In this document: piece by piece, positions 32,887 to 42,195 of the stretch | Layout of the letters: every line of letters starts with the position of its first letter | How positions within the stretch are numbered: the stretch's first letter is position 1 | Assembly: GCA_013214705.1 (NCBI GenBank) | Contig: JABSRZ010000005.1 | Coordinates: 124,001 to 188,000 of the forward strand | Direction of reading: 5' to 3' | Length of the DNA stretch: 64,000 nt | DNA from: Hyphomicrobiales bacterium | Lineage (GTDB): Bacteria; Pseudomonadota; Alphaproteobacteria; Rhizobiales; OSC116 | Translations under genes and position numbers: made by a program | The notes under the pieces: generated by a model | The model's input: only the letters and a program-made list of their open reading frames with translations | Database searches by the model: none | What the model was told of the DNA's origin: nothing

Positions 32887-33852
32887 CTATTCTTTAATAA
32901 AGGCTTCAACGAAATGTCCATCGGAAATTTCAACAAGGTGTGGACCCAGCCCATCTAATTGTTTGTCAGTGGATATTTCACCTCTTCTAAATACCGGGAT
33001 TTGTTCATTTATCTGAGCAGGTGTTATAAAAGTTTTTTGCGAACGTTGTTTTGGGTCTAGTGATGGAATGGCATTCAATAATGATTTTGTGTAGGGATGT
33101 CTAGCATTTTGAAATATGGTTTCGGTTGGGGCTTGTTCGACAATATGGCCTCTATACATAACCGCAATCTCATCTGCTAATGAGCGAATAACGTTAAGCT
33201 CATGACTAATAAATAAAATTGATAACCCCATCTCTTGCTGTAAATCATGCAATAAGTTGATGACTTGGGCTTTAACCGAAACGTCAAGCGCAGAAGTTGG
33301 TTCATCGGCCACCAAAATATTTGGCTTTAGCGCCAGCGCTCGCGCAATTGATACCCGTTGCCGCTGCCCACCAGAAAGTTCATGGGCGTATCGATTGCCA
33401 TAGCTGCGATCTAACCCAACCATTTCAAGCAAATCACCCGCCAACTCAACCCGTTCCCGGCGCGTATGCATATCGTGAATAACATATGGCTCTGCAATAA
33501 TTTGAGTTAAGGTCATCATTGGGTTTAAAGATTCATAACTATTTTGAAAAATGATCTGCATTTGCCGCCGTATTGGCTTCAGTTTAGCGTGGTCAAAATT
33601 AGTAACATCCTGACCATTAACAAATATTTGCCCTTGGGTTGCCTCAAGCAACCTCATCGCCATTAAACCACAAGTTGACTTGCCTGACCCAGATTCTCCA
33701 ACTAACCCCAAAACCGTTTTCGGTTTTAAGCATAATGTCACATTATTTACGGCAATATGAGCTTCTGTTTTGCCACCAAATAAAGTTTTCAACCCACCTT
33801 TAATTGGGAAACTTTTATATATTTGGCGCAGTTCAAGCGCTGGTGTTATCAT
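32887..33852 (-). CDS. Peptide-type ABC transporter ATPase (DppF/OppF-like)
   Basis: A 321-residue ATPase. Walker A is GESGSGKST, the signature LSGGQRQR and Walker B ILVADEPTSALD. The C-terminal oligopeptide-family extension is present (HPYTKSLLNAIPSLDP). The ATG at 33852 overlaps the preceding stop as ATGA; an in-frame start at 33867 would lie deeper inside the DppD-like gene. Confidence 0.92.
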   Translation of the reverse strand: MITPALELRQIYKSFPIKGGLKTLFGGKTEAHIAVNNVTLCLKPKTVLGLVGESGSGKSTCGLMAMRLLEATQGQIFVNGQDVTNFDHAKLKPIRRQMQIIFQNSYESLNPMMTLTQIIAEPYVIHDMHTRRERVELAGDLLEMVGLDRSYGNRYAHELSGGQRQRVSIARALALKPNILVADEPTSALDVSVKAQVINLLHDLQQEMGLSILFISHELNVIRSLADEIAVMYRGHIVEQAPTETIFQNARHPYTKSLLNAIPSLDPKQRSQKTFITPAQINEQIPVFRRGEISTDKQLDGLGPHLVEISDGHFVEAFIKE

Positions 33853-34811
33853 TTCACTTGCCAACATGCTGCAGCTCTCCCATTTTCATATGTTAGTAAT
33901 TCCGGCATTTCAGCGACACATTTCGCATCGGCTTGACTACATCGAGGGTGAAAGGGACATCCTGAAGGCGGCGCAAGCGCATTGGGTGACGCACCCTTAA
34001 TTTCCTTCAATTTTTGTTTTCCTGCCTCCCGACCGGGGATGCTTTCGATCAACGCTTTTGTATAGGGATGCTTAGGTGATTCAAACATTGAAATCGTGTC
34101 GGAAATTTCCATCACACGTCCGCCATACATGACAACAACTCTGTCTACAGTTTCGGCGATGACGCCAAGATCATGAGTGATCATGATCAAACTCATACCC
34201 GTTTCAGTTTGAATATTTGTAATTAGCTGCAGGATTTGAGCTTGAACCGTTACATCAAGTGCTGTTGTCGGTTCATCAGCAATCAAAATTTGTGGGTCGC
34301 AAGAAAGTGCCATGGCAATCATAGCGCGCTGCAACATGCCACCAGATAATTGATGAGGGTAATATTTTAAAACTTGGTCAGGATTGGTGATTTCTACGCG
34401 CACTAGCAGGTCACGTGCTTTCGCGAGTGCCGCTTTTTTTCTCATCGGATTGTGCACTTGAATGGTTTCGACTATTTGATGTCCAATGGTAAAAAGAGGA
34501 TCAAATGACGCCATGGGGTCTTGAAATATCATCGACACTATATTGCCACGGATATTTGAAAGGCTACGATTGTCAACGTTAAGTAAATCAGTATTTTGCA
34601 GCACCAATTTGTCTGCTTTTATAGTGGCGAAAGGTGCCTGCAACAACTTCATAAATGCCAAAAAAGTAACAGATTTGCCTGATCCAGATTCGCCAACGAT
34701 GCCTAGACTTTCTCCAGCAAAAAGTTCAAGTGATACGCCACGAACTGCTTTAATGGTCCCATCATGATGTTGAAAACTTACATGTAGGTTTTCTATATCA
34801 ACAATTTTCAT
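33849..34811 (-). CDS. Peptide-type ABC transporter ATPase (DppD/OppD-like)
   Basis: A 320-residue ATPase. Walker A is GESGSGKSV, the signature LSGGMLQR and Walker B ILIADEPTTALD. The C-terminal cysteine cluster (GCPFHPRCSQADAKC) matches the 4Fe-4S-binding tail of DppD/OppD proteins. It lies downstream of the binding-protein gene, separated by the hairpin at 34848-34880. Confidence 0.93.
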   Translation of the reverse strand: MKIVDIENLHVSFQHHDGTIKAVRGVSLELFAGESLGIVGESGSGKSVTFLAFMKLLQAPFATIKADKLVLQNTDLLNVDNRSLSNIRGNIVSMIFQDPMASFDPLFTIGHQIVETIQVHNPMRKKAALAKARDLLVRVEITNPDQVLKYYPHQLSGGMLQRAMIAMALSCDPQILIADEPTTALDVTVQAQILQLITNIQTETGMSLIMITHDLGVIAETVDRVVVMYGGRVMEISDTISMFESPKHPYTKALIESIPGREAGKQKLKEIKGASPNALAPPSGCPFHPRCSQADAKCVAEMPELLTYENGRAAACWQVK

Positions 34812-34847
34812 TACATCAACTTTACAATTAATATTAATTATTTAAAT

Positions 34848-34880
34848 ATCGCCGCCTGCCAAATTTAGGCAGGCGGCGAT
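34848..34880 (-). terminator. Strong GC-rich hairpin after the binding-protein gene
   Basis: ATCGCCGCCTGCC at 34848-34860 pairs perfectly with 34868-34880 (13 bp) around a 7-base AT loop. In the transcribed direction it lies between the binding-protein stop and the DppD-like start, and has only a weak T-run. It probably gives partial termination or 3'-end protection, so that binding protein exceeds the membrane parts. Confidence 0.7.
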
Positions 34881-34896
34881 ACAAGGGGAGAAAGTC

Positions 34897-36501
34897 TTAT
34901 TTCTCGATGTGTGTATAGAAATATAGAGCAGGAGCCAACGGGGCAAAGCCTAGCTTGTTATTCGTTGTTCCTTCACCTTTAAGTGTATCTTTAACAAGTG
35001 ATGTTGTGATTGGATGCATCAAAGGCACAATAGATGCATTATTGATCAATTCCATTTCAGCTTGTTCATATAACTCTAGGCGCTTATCCCAATCTGAGCT
35101 GGCATCAGCTTCGGCAACCAAAACATCATAAGATTCTAGCTTATGGCTGTGACGGCCTCCATCATAAAAGATACCGAAGAAATTACTTGGATCTAAGTAA
35201 TCATATTCATAAGGCGATAAAAACAAGTTGTTTTTATTGTTTGTAAGCGCATCATACCAATCACTTGTAGACATGATTTTGATGCCCATATCAATGTTTA
35301 GATGCTCTTTAAACTCGGCTTGTAAATATTGCAACATAGGCCCAGTAATCGCACCATTGTAACCACCTTGATCGCGATACCAAATCTCGATTGGTGGGAA
35401 ATCTTTGCCATCTGGATAGCCAGCAGCAGCCAAATATTCACGAGCTTTTTCAGGGTCGAAAACAGCTAGATCGGCGATCTTCTCATTATAGCCAGGGAAA
35501 CCTGGTGCTAACAATGAACGTCCTGGCAATGCAAGGTTTTTCAACACTGTACTTGTCATTTCATCACGATCAATTGCATACCACAATGCTTTACGAACAT
35601 CAATATTGTCAAATGGCGCTACGGTCATATCATAAGAAATATACGACACTGCAAAAATCGGGTTTTTACGAATCTGGTCAGCAAATTTAGCTTCTGCATA
35701 AGGAATTTGACCAGCATTTAACGCCGTAAGATCGACATCGCCAGCTAGATATGCAGGGAAGCCAACTTCTGGGGCACCAAGTGTTGGGTCAAGCACAAGC
35801 TTATCTACCATTGCAGGCCATGGGCCAGTGTAAGTGGGGCTTTTTGCTAAAACCATACGGTTGTTAGATTTTTCCCAGCTTTCAAGAATGAACGGTCCTG
35901 AGGTGACCATCGTATCAACATTTGCGGCATATTCATCACCAAATTTATTCCATTGATGTTCTGGCACAGGATACCAAAGTGACACAACGCTTGGCAAGTA
36001 AGGCTTAACTGTTTTAGTGTCTACTTCTATGGTAGTTGCATCCGTAGCACGAATTCCGAGTTCTTCAATTCCCATGGTTCCGTCGACAATTTCTTTCCAA
36101 TTCTTAACACCACCGGCAAAATCCCAGTACCAACCAAAATCATAACCAGAAGTTGCGGCGCGTTTCATGGCGAAAACATAATCGCTTGCTTTCAGTGGTT
36201 CGCCGTCGCTCCAAACTAGGTCTTTTCTTAGATTAAACGTCCAAGTCAGCCCGTCTGTTGATTGGCTCCAATTTTCTGCAGCCAATCCATGCAGCTCAAA
36301 ATCTTTGTCAAAAGAGGTTAAAGGTAGTGACATCACCTCTGGTTTACCAGCGCGTGCGTAGACTGTTTTCATGTAATCTACGTAACTACCAGAGGTAGAA
36401 TCGTGGGTGCCGTATGCAGTGGTCTCTGCAAAGGCTGTCCCTGTTGATATTGTTGAAACCACGGCCGCAAATGCAGCGATGATTTTATTTATTGACTTCA
36501 T
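34897..36501 (-). CDS. Peptide-type ABC transporter substrate-binding protein (DppA-like)
   Basis: A 534-residue SBP_bac_5 family protein. A Sec signal peptide ends near TGTAFA-E (residue ~25). Family landmarks are LAAENWSQSTDGLTWTFNLR with DLVWSDGEPLKASDYVFAMK, SGPFILESW, and VRKALWYAIDRDEM. These proteins bind peptides, opines or sugars; the specificity is not evident. It is the first structural gene after the GntR regulator and the most strongly expressed part of the operon if the hairpin at 34848 works as proposed. Confidence 0.93.
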   Translation of the reverse strand: MKSINKIIAAFAAVVSTISTGTAFAETTAYGTHDSTSGSYVDYMKTVYARAGKPEVMSLPLTSFDKDFELHGLAAENWSQSTDGLTWTFNLRKDLVWSDGEPLKASDYVFAMKRAATSGYDFGWYWDFAGGVKNWKEIVDGTMGIEELGIRATDATTIEVDTKTVKPYLPSVVSLWYPVPEHQWNKFGDEYAANVDTMVTSGPFILESWEKSNNRMVLAKSPTYTGPWPAMVDKLVLDPTLGAPEVGFPAYLAGDVDLTALNAGQIPYAEAKFADQIRKNPIFAVSYISYDMTVAPFDNIDVRKALWYAIDRDEMTSTVLKNLALPGRSLLAPGFPGYNEKIADLAVFDPEKAREYLAAAGYPDGKDFPPIEIWYRDQGGYNGAITGPMLQYLQAEFKEHLNIDMGIKIMSTSDWYDALTNNKNNLFLSPYEYDYLDPSNFFGIFYDGGRHSHKLESYDVLVAEADASSDWDKRLELYEQAEMELINNASIVPLMHPITTSLVKDTLKGEGTTNNKLGFAPLAPALYFYTHIEK

Positions 36502-36546
36502 TTTACCCTCCCTCGGGTTTGTTAGGTTCTACTTCATTTTACTACT

Positions 36547-37314
36547 TCATTTATCCGTTTCCGACATTTCGCGAATTTCGTCGACAACATGATCTAATAT
36601 TATGGAAATTGCTTGAACTGCAGCTTCTGGTTCTCCTGCAACAATTGCATTGCATAAATCTCCATGAGCCATGACCGAACGAATACCGAATTCTGGGCTA
36701 TCTAGAGGCGAGTCTCTATATTTTGCCGCATGATAAGCGTCATCTAAATCGAATATAATTCGTCCAAAAATCGCATTTCCACTTGCTTCATAAATCTCTG
36801 TATGGAATGCGTGATCGACCTCTCGCCACATTAAACCCGAAGCTACAACAACGTTCAATTTCTCAAAACTAGATTTAATTCGTTGCTTTTGTGCTTCAGT
36901 TGCATTTATTGCCGCTCTACGCACAACTTCAACCTCAAGAATGCGGCGGACATCAATGATCCTTAATAAACCTTCCGACTCCAGCGTTGTCTCGGTTGAA
37001 ACCAATCCGCGTGCAGGACGAATATTAGCCGTTAAATACGTGCCCGAACCGCGCCGACGTTTAACCAGACCTAACCCTTCCCATCGGTTCAACGCTTCTC
37101 GAATGGTTGAGCGGCTAACACCGAGTTGTTCACTTAATACTGTCTCGCCCGGAAGTTGGTCCCCAATTCCCAAACCCGCTTCCACAATCATCCCAACGAG
37201 TGCCTCTAGAACTTCTTGTGTGCGACTTTTTGCACGAATTGGCGTCAATAATTTTGCGACATCTTTATAGCTATCTACATTTTTTATTTGGGTAGTTATT
37301 TTAGTTTTTTGCAT
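36547..37314 (-). CDS. GntR/FCD (FadR-type) transcriptional regulator
   Basis: A 255-residue regulator. The winged helix at ~30-95 shows GDQLPGETVLSEQLGVSRST, IREALNRWEGLGLV and KRRRGSGTYL; the FCD domain follows (IDVRRILEVEVVRRA, DHAFHTEIYEASGN, MAHGDLCNAI). The open frame extends 57 residues further, but that stretch is the repeated operator DNA at 37353-37422, so I take the ATG at 37314. It very likely regulates itself and the peptide-type importer operon that starts 46 bp downstream. Confidence 0.88.
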   Translation of the reverse strand: MQKTKITTQIKNVDSYKDVAKLLTPIRAKSRTQEVLEALVGMIVEAGLGIGDQLPGETVLSEQLGVSRSTIREALNRWEGLGLVKRRRGSGTYLTANIRPARGLVSTETTLESEGLLRIIDVRRILEVEVVRRAAINATEAQKQRIKSSFEKLNVVVASGLMWREVDHAFHTEIYEASGNAIFGRIIFDLDDAYHAAKYRDSPLDSPEFGIRSVMAHGDLCNAIVAGEPEAAVQAISIILDHVVDEIREMSETDK

Positions 37315-37352
37315 CGGTTTCCAATCTATATCTGGACAGTAAACCAGTATTA

Positions 37353-37422
37353 TCAGATGTCTGACAACTTGTAAAGTCAGATGTCTGACAACTTTCAAAG
37401 TTTCTTGTCTGAGAACTGACAA
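37353..37422. promoter_or_regulatory. Tandem GntR/FCD operators
   Basis: Two identical 18-mers, TCAGATGTCTGACAACTT, lie at 37353-37370 and 37377-37394. Each contains the palindrome TGTCTGACA (37358-37366 and 37382-37390), which fits the FadR-subfamily form TGT-N3-ACA. A third, weaker inverted repeat TTGTC-N8-GACAA lies at 37405-37422. They stand 39 bp or more upstream of the regulator start, with 24-bp spacing. Confidence 0.7.
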
Positions 37423-37568
37423 ATCTTTTGTTGAGAACCTGAAAGGCCTAATCTGATTGGTCATGAGGCCGATGATCATCCACAAATATAATTCTAATAT
37501 TTAGAAAGTTTTAGAATAAATTACGTCCGAATCATGGATTTAATTATATTTTGTTGATCAATTTCTGG

Positions 37569-39974
37569 TTATGTTGACGTTTTGGATAATGCGGTTAAAT
37601 AACGAACAGGCCTACCTTTGACGACAGAATTAGCGGCATGAGCAATCGCGTTGGCATCCAACCCATAATAGTGATACAGCTCCGCCACTGTGCCGGTTTG
37701 GCCAAAATGCTCTACACCGAGAGATTTGACTTTGTGGCCCAACACAGCCCCTATCCAGCTCAAAGTTAAGGGGTGGCCATCTACCACGGTAACCATGCCT
37801 GCATCGCGCGGCACTTGACTGAGTAATTTCTCAATATGCGATATTGCACCCTCATTGCCACGCTGGCGCGCACGCTCGGCAGCATGCCACCCAGCCGAAG
37901 CCCGATCGGCAGAGGTAATGGCGAGCACGGCGACATTGCGCCGATCTTCTCCAATCAACCCCGCGGCCTCGATGGCTTCCGGTGCTACCGCGCCGGTATA
38001 GGCTATCACCACTTCCGTGGCTGTGGAAGGCGGTCTTAACCAATAGGCTCCATCTAATATGGATTGTTTGAAATTGTTATCTAATACGCGGTTTATTTGT
38101 TCCAGAGGGCGTGTGGTCAACCGCAAATACACACTACCACCGGTTTCATCACGCAACCACGATTGTTCTTTTTCGGTCGGCTGGCTACCATCGCGCTGCA
38201 TATAATCAAAGCTCCAAGCCATTATGGTTGCCAATTCATCGGCAAAAGCCGGTTCAAAATAGGCCAAACCATCTTGAGATATACCAATTAACGGCGTGCC
38301 AATAGACTGGTGAGCGCCACCTTCAGGCGCCAAAGATATACCCGAAGGCGTGCCAACAAGTAAAAAACGCGCGCCCTGATAACAGGCATAATTTAGCTGA
38401 TCCAACGCTCTTGCTACAAATGGGTCATATACCGTGCCTATCGGGAACAATCGCTCGCCGTGTAAGCTGTGCGTAAGCCCCATGGCAGAAAGGTTAAGCA
38501 TTAAATTGCTTTCGGCGATGCCAAGCTCAATATGTTGCCCGGATTTATTCATCCCCCATTTTTGGGTTGAGACAATTTTATTGTCGGCAAAAATATCGGC
38601 AATGACCCGATGGTCAAACAGGCCTTTGCGGTTAATCCAACCTGCAAGGCCGGTTGATACTGATACGTCTGGCGAGGTGGTGACCACACGCCCCGCAAAT
38701 TCATCATCCATTTTGCCGATATTGTCCATGATCTTACCAAAAGCTTCTTGGGTGGATTGATGCCGGCCAGATGGTATTGTTAACTCGTTTGGTACATTAA
38801 TATAGGGCGCTGTTGTGCGCCTTTTGCCGTTTTTATTAAATGAAGCCCTGTCAATAAATCCTTGTAAACTTTCGGCATCGCTGTCTAAGCCTTCAAATAA
38901 TTCCCATTCATGGCCTTCTCGAATGTTGTTTAAATCTCGAAACCTATTCATTTGAGTTACATTCATTAAACCCGAATGATTGTCTTTATGCCCCGCGAAT
39001 GGCAAGCCATATCCTTTGATTGTATAGGCGATAAAACACACCGGCCTATCATGGTCTATATTGTTAAAAGTCTTAGTCAATAATTCTAGGTCATGACCAC
39101 CCAAATTGGTCATAAGTGCGTCTAGTTCAGCATCTGAGCGTTTGGCAACCAATGCCATAAATTCTGGATGTTCAGAATAATTTTCAGCAAAATGCGCATG
39201 CCAAGCGGATGCACCCTGAAAGGTTAGCGCGCTATAGGTAGCATTTTCGCAATCATCAATAAAATCTTTTAAAACCGCTCCACCAGGCTCTTTAAACGCG
39301 GCTTGTTGCAGTGAGCCGTATTTTAGAATAATTACGTCCCAGCCATAATTTTCAAAAGCACCTATAAATTTATCATTCAACCCCTCACGAATCGTTGCAT
39401 CCAAACTTTGGCGATTATAATCAATAATCCACCAACAGTTTTTAAGGTCATGCTTATAGCCTTCGATTAGAGCTTCATAGACATTACCCTCATCAAGTTC
39501 GGCGTCACCAACCAACGCAACCATACGGCCGCGCACAACATTTTGGCCAAATTTTTTGGCCTTGATATAATCTTGAATCAAACTAGAAAACAAAGTTTGT
39601 GCCACGCCCAAACCCACAGACCCAGTCGAAAAATCTACATCATCTATGTCTTTGGTGCGCGACGGGTAAGATTGTGCACCACCAAAACCACGTAAATTTG
39701 CAATTTTTTCCTGAGTCTGGTTGCCAAACAAATATTGAATGGCATGAAACACCGGTGAAGCATGGGGTTTCACCGCCACTCTATCTTCGGGGTTTAATAC
39801 ATTTAAATAAAGTGACGTCATAATGGTGGTTATAGATGCACAGGAAGCTTGATGCCCGCCAATTTTAATTTTATCGGCTTTTGGTCGAATATGGTTGGCA
39901 TTATGAATCATCCATGATGAAAGCCATAAAATTTTACGTTCAAACTGTTTTAATAATTCTAGTTGGTTGTTCAT
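37569..39974 (-). CDS. AceE/MdeB-like homodimeric 2-oxoacid dehydrogenase E1 (transketolase-like)
   Basis: An 801-residue thiamine-diphosphate enzyme resembling homodimeric pyruvate dehydrogenase E1 (AceE, ~890 residues) and MdeB. Landmarks are GGHQASCASITTIMTSLYLN, FSTGSVGLGVAQT, the ThDP motif region GDAELDEGNVYEA ending in IIDYNRQSLD, and ELGIAESNLMLNLSA. The N-terminal E2-binding tail of AceE looks short. An AsnC/Lrp regulator gene is divergent 116 bp away, the same pairing as MdeR-MdeB, so an amino-acid-derived 2-oxoacid such as 2-oxobutyrate is a reasonable substrate. No E2 or E3 gene is present. Confidence 0.8.
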   Translation of the reverse strand: MNNQLELLKQFERKILWLSSWMIHNANHIRPKADKIKIGGHQASCASITTIMTSLYLNVLNPEDRVAVKPHASPVFHAIQYLFGNQTQEKIANLRGFGGAQSYPSRTKDIDDVDFSTGSVGLGVAQTLFSSLIQDYIKAKKFGQNVVRGRMVALVGDAELDEGNVYEALIEGYKHDLKNCWWIIDYNRQSLDATIREGLNDKFIGAFENYGWDVIILKYGSLQQAAFKEPGGAVLKDFIDDCENATYSALTFQGASAWHAHFAENYSEHPEFMALVAKRSDAELDALMTNLGGHDLELLTKTFNNIDHDRPVCFIAYTIKGYGLPFAGHKDNHSGLMNVTQMNRFRDLNNIREGHEWELFEGLDSDAESLQGFIDRASFNKNGKRRTTAPYINVPNELTIPSGRHQSTQEAFGKIMDNIGKMDDEFAGRVVTTSPDVSVSTGLAGWINRKGLFDHRVIADIFADNKIVSTQKWGMNKSGQHIELGIAESNLMLNLSAMGLTHSLHGERLFPIGTVYDPFVARALDQLNYACYQGARFLLVGTPSGISLAPEGGAHQSIGTPLIGISQDGLAYFEPAFADELATIMAWSFDYMQRDGSQPTEKEQSWLRDETGGSVYLRLTTRPLEQINRVLDNNFKQSILDGAYWLRPPSTATEVVIAYTGAVAPEAIEAAGLIGEDRRNVAVLAITSADRASAGWHAAERARQRGNEGAISHIEKLLSQVPRDAGMVTVVDGHPLTLSWIGAVLGHKVKSLGVEHFGQTGTVAELYHYYGLDANAIAHAANSVVKGRPVRYLTALSKTST

Positions 39975-40090
39975 TTTTCTCTCACAATAATTTCTGATAC
40001 TATAATTCAGAATTAAAATAGATATCTTGCGTTTTTATGCTCAATTTCCTACTATTTTGAAAGATATAACTAAAATAATATGGAAAACTC

Positions 40091-40561
40091 ATGGAATCTT
40101 CCAATATTGACAAAATTGATCGTTTGATTCTCAAACAACTTTTAGCCAATAGCCGCATCACAAATCAAGAACTTAGCGAACGAGTTGGGTTAAGCCCGTC
40201 GCCCTGTTTTCGCCGCGTAAAAGTTTTGGAAGATAAAGGTGTCATCACCGGCTATTCAGCCACGTTAAACGAAAAAGCCATTGGGCTTTCGGTAGCGGTA
40301 TTTATGCAAATAAAACTCGAACGACAAGTGGATTCTGAGCTTAATCGTTTTGAAGAAGCAATTGCTATGCTGCCTGAAGTTGCAGATTGTTGGCTGATGA
40401 CCGGTGATAATGACTATTTATTGCGTATTTTGGTGCCCGATTTAACCGAATATGAGAATTTTCTCACCGGCACCTTAACTAAAATCCCAGGCATTGCCTC
40501 CATTCAGTCCTCAGTCTCGCTGAGGCGCATAAAATCATCAGACTCCAAATATAATTTATAA
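40091..40561 (+). CDS. Lrp/AsnC family transcriptional regulator
   Basis: A 156-residue regulator. The N-terminal helix-turn-helix (DRLILKQLLANSRITNQELS, VGLSPSPCFRRVKVLEDKGV) is followed by a RAM ligand domain (MLPEVADCWLMTGDNDYLLR, LTKIPGIASIQSSVSL). It is divergent from the AceE/MdeB-like gene and probably controls it in response to an amino acid, as MdeR does for mdeAB in pseudomonads. Confidence 0.93.
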   Translation: MESSNIDKIDRLILKQLLANSRITNQELSERVGLSPSPCFRRVKVLEDKGVITGYSATLNEKAIGLSVAVFMQIKLERQVDSELNRFEEAIAMLPEVADCWLMTGDNDYLLRILVPDLTEYENFLTGTLTKIPGIASIQSSVSLRRIKSSDSKYNL

Positions 40562-40965
40562 TTAAATTTAAACATCATCCTGAAACGCCTTCAGATTAGG
40601 AGACGCCGTACCAAATCTAACCGCTGTTTTAAGGCGACTTATTGAAGCTGAAACGGGTGAAGGATGGTTTAGGTCAAACGCCCATCAAATGTAGATTATT
40701 AAATTCCATCTAATGCATCCCTAGAGGCAATAAGCGCATAGTAACAACCTTTTTACCAGAAAATATAACGCTTGGATTTGGTTCAATATTCATTACAAAC
40801 ATCGGAACAATTTTTTCCTGTGGTTCTAATAGTAATGCAATAGATGGTCACATAAAAGCAGCCGGGAAACCTTGCCTGATTTTGAGTGCAAGCGATTTGT
40901 TTCTAGTCCTAATTTCAGACAATCAATCAATTCACCAGTTTATTTAGATAACGGGATTTATTTAG
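40562..40965. other. Non-coding stretch with no recognised gene
   Basis: About 400 bp between the AsnC gene and the phoB relic. Short broken frames exist on both strands (for example a minus-strand frame ending SPNLKAFQDDV at ~40573), but none matches a family I recognise and none has a start with a ribosome site. It is probably decayed DNA continuous with the phoB relic. Confidence 0.5.
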
Positions 40966-41460
40966 CTAATTGAGGCCAAAAATATAGCCAGTGCCGCGAA
41001 TAGTGCGTATCGGGCTAGGTATGATTTCATGTACTTTTAATGATTTTCCTAGTCTACCCATATGCACGCCAACATTACGTTCATCTACATAGACTTCCTG
41101 CCCCAGACATTGTCTAAAAATTGCTCTCGCGAGAATACTCGTCTCTGTCGTTGCTAAAAAAATGAAGCAATTTAAATTCAGTTGAGGCTAAATCTATGGT
41201 TATTTTACTTATCTCTATCTTGGGGTTGAGGCGTTCAGCACTATATCTCTGACAATTAACTGTTCGGCCATTTGAGATGGCGCGTCCTTTTTAACACCGC
41301 TTTAACGCGTGCTACGGGCTCTTTCATGGCAAAATGTTTCGACGAGATCGCCACGGGTGCACAGCCGCACCTCAAAACCTACTGCTTCCAAATTACAGGT
41401 CAGCAATATGCCTAAGCTGTCTTCATCTTCAACAATAAGAATGGAAGGCTTCTTAGCTAT
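40966..41460 (-). pseudogene. phoB: Decayed phosphate response regulator phoB
   Basis: Directly after phoU. Read leftward: a receiver start (KKPSILIVEDEDSLGILLTC, NLEAVGFEV), a deletion removing the phospho-acceptor Asp region, then a shifted frame MKEPVARVKAVLKRT, several stops, and an almost intact DNA-binding end (VFSREQFLDNVWGQEVYVDE, RNVGVHMGRLGK, PIRTIRGTGYIF). The start codon is ATA. Normal PhoB is ~230 residues; about 60 receiver residues are missing. The gene order pstSCAB-phoU-phoB is standard in alphaproteobacteria, so this is a local loss and not an insertion. Confidence 0.88.
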
Positions 41461-42179
41461 TTATCGGTATTTTCATCAAATTTGTAGTTTGAGATGCTGG
41501 TCATATCTGATTTTGGGCGCTCACCACTGATAAGTTCACCTTCAACCATATAATGAATATTTTCTGCAATATTAGTAGCATGATCGCCAATACGTTCAAT
41601 GTTTTTTGCGCCAAACAGTAAATGGGTGGAAAAACTTATATTGTGTTTATCTACCATCATATAAATTAACAATTCACCAAAAACGCTATTGTAAAGCCTA
41701 TCCAATTCTGCGTCACGCCGCCATACTTGAAGGGCTTGTTGTACATTGTCATGGGCGTAGGCATTGAGTATATCTTTAAGCAACTGCTGCGCAAGATCGC
41801 TCATGGCATCCAAACCGGATATCAAATATTGGGGGGCACGGCCACTAATTGCAATGACACGTTTTGCTAGGTTTTTTGCCAAGTCACCAATGCGTTCTAT
41901 GTCACCACTTATGCGGATGGTCACTATGACGCGGCGTAAATCTAATGCCATCGGCTGGCGTTTGGCAATGATCAGAATGGCCAGCTCTTCTATCTCAAGC
42001 TCCAATTTGTCCAACTCTGCATCTGCTGTGATGGTTTTTTTTGCCAATTCAAAGTCATTGGTTTTTAGCGCCTGAATGGCCATTCGCAGCTGGGATTCTG
42101 CCATGCCGCCCATCTTTAATATCTTATTTTTTAAACTGTTTAACTCACATTCAAATGCGCTAACAATATGTTCCTGCAT
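41457..42179 (-). CDS. phoU: Phosphate transport regulator PhoU
   Basis: A 240-residue all-helical protein made of two PhoU repeats, each with an E/D-rich metal motif: RRVIVTIRISGDIERIGDLA and FGAKNIERIGDHATNIAENI. It links Pst transporter activity to the PhoR/PhoB system and restrains phosphate uptake. It lies 16 bp after pstB. Its stop is immediately followed by the phoB relic. Confidence 0.95.
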   Translation of the reverse strand: MQEHIVSAFECELNSLKNKILKMGGMAESQLRMAIQALKTNDFELAKKTITADAELDKLELEIEELAILIIAKRQPMALDLRRVIVTIRISGDIERIGDLAKNLAKRVIAISGRAPQYLISGLDAMSDLAQQLLKDILNAYAHDNVQQALQVWRRDAELDRLYNSVFGELLIYMMVDKHNISFSTHLLFGAKNIERIGDHATNIAENIHYMVEGELISGERPKSDMTSISNYKFDENTDK

Positions 42180-42195
42180 GCTATTCTCCTAAAAA

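Noticed and set aside
37315-37485. Longer N-terminus of the GntR/FCD regulator
   Set aside because: The 57 added residues are encoded by repeated operator DNA (VVRHL twice) and are not family-like.
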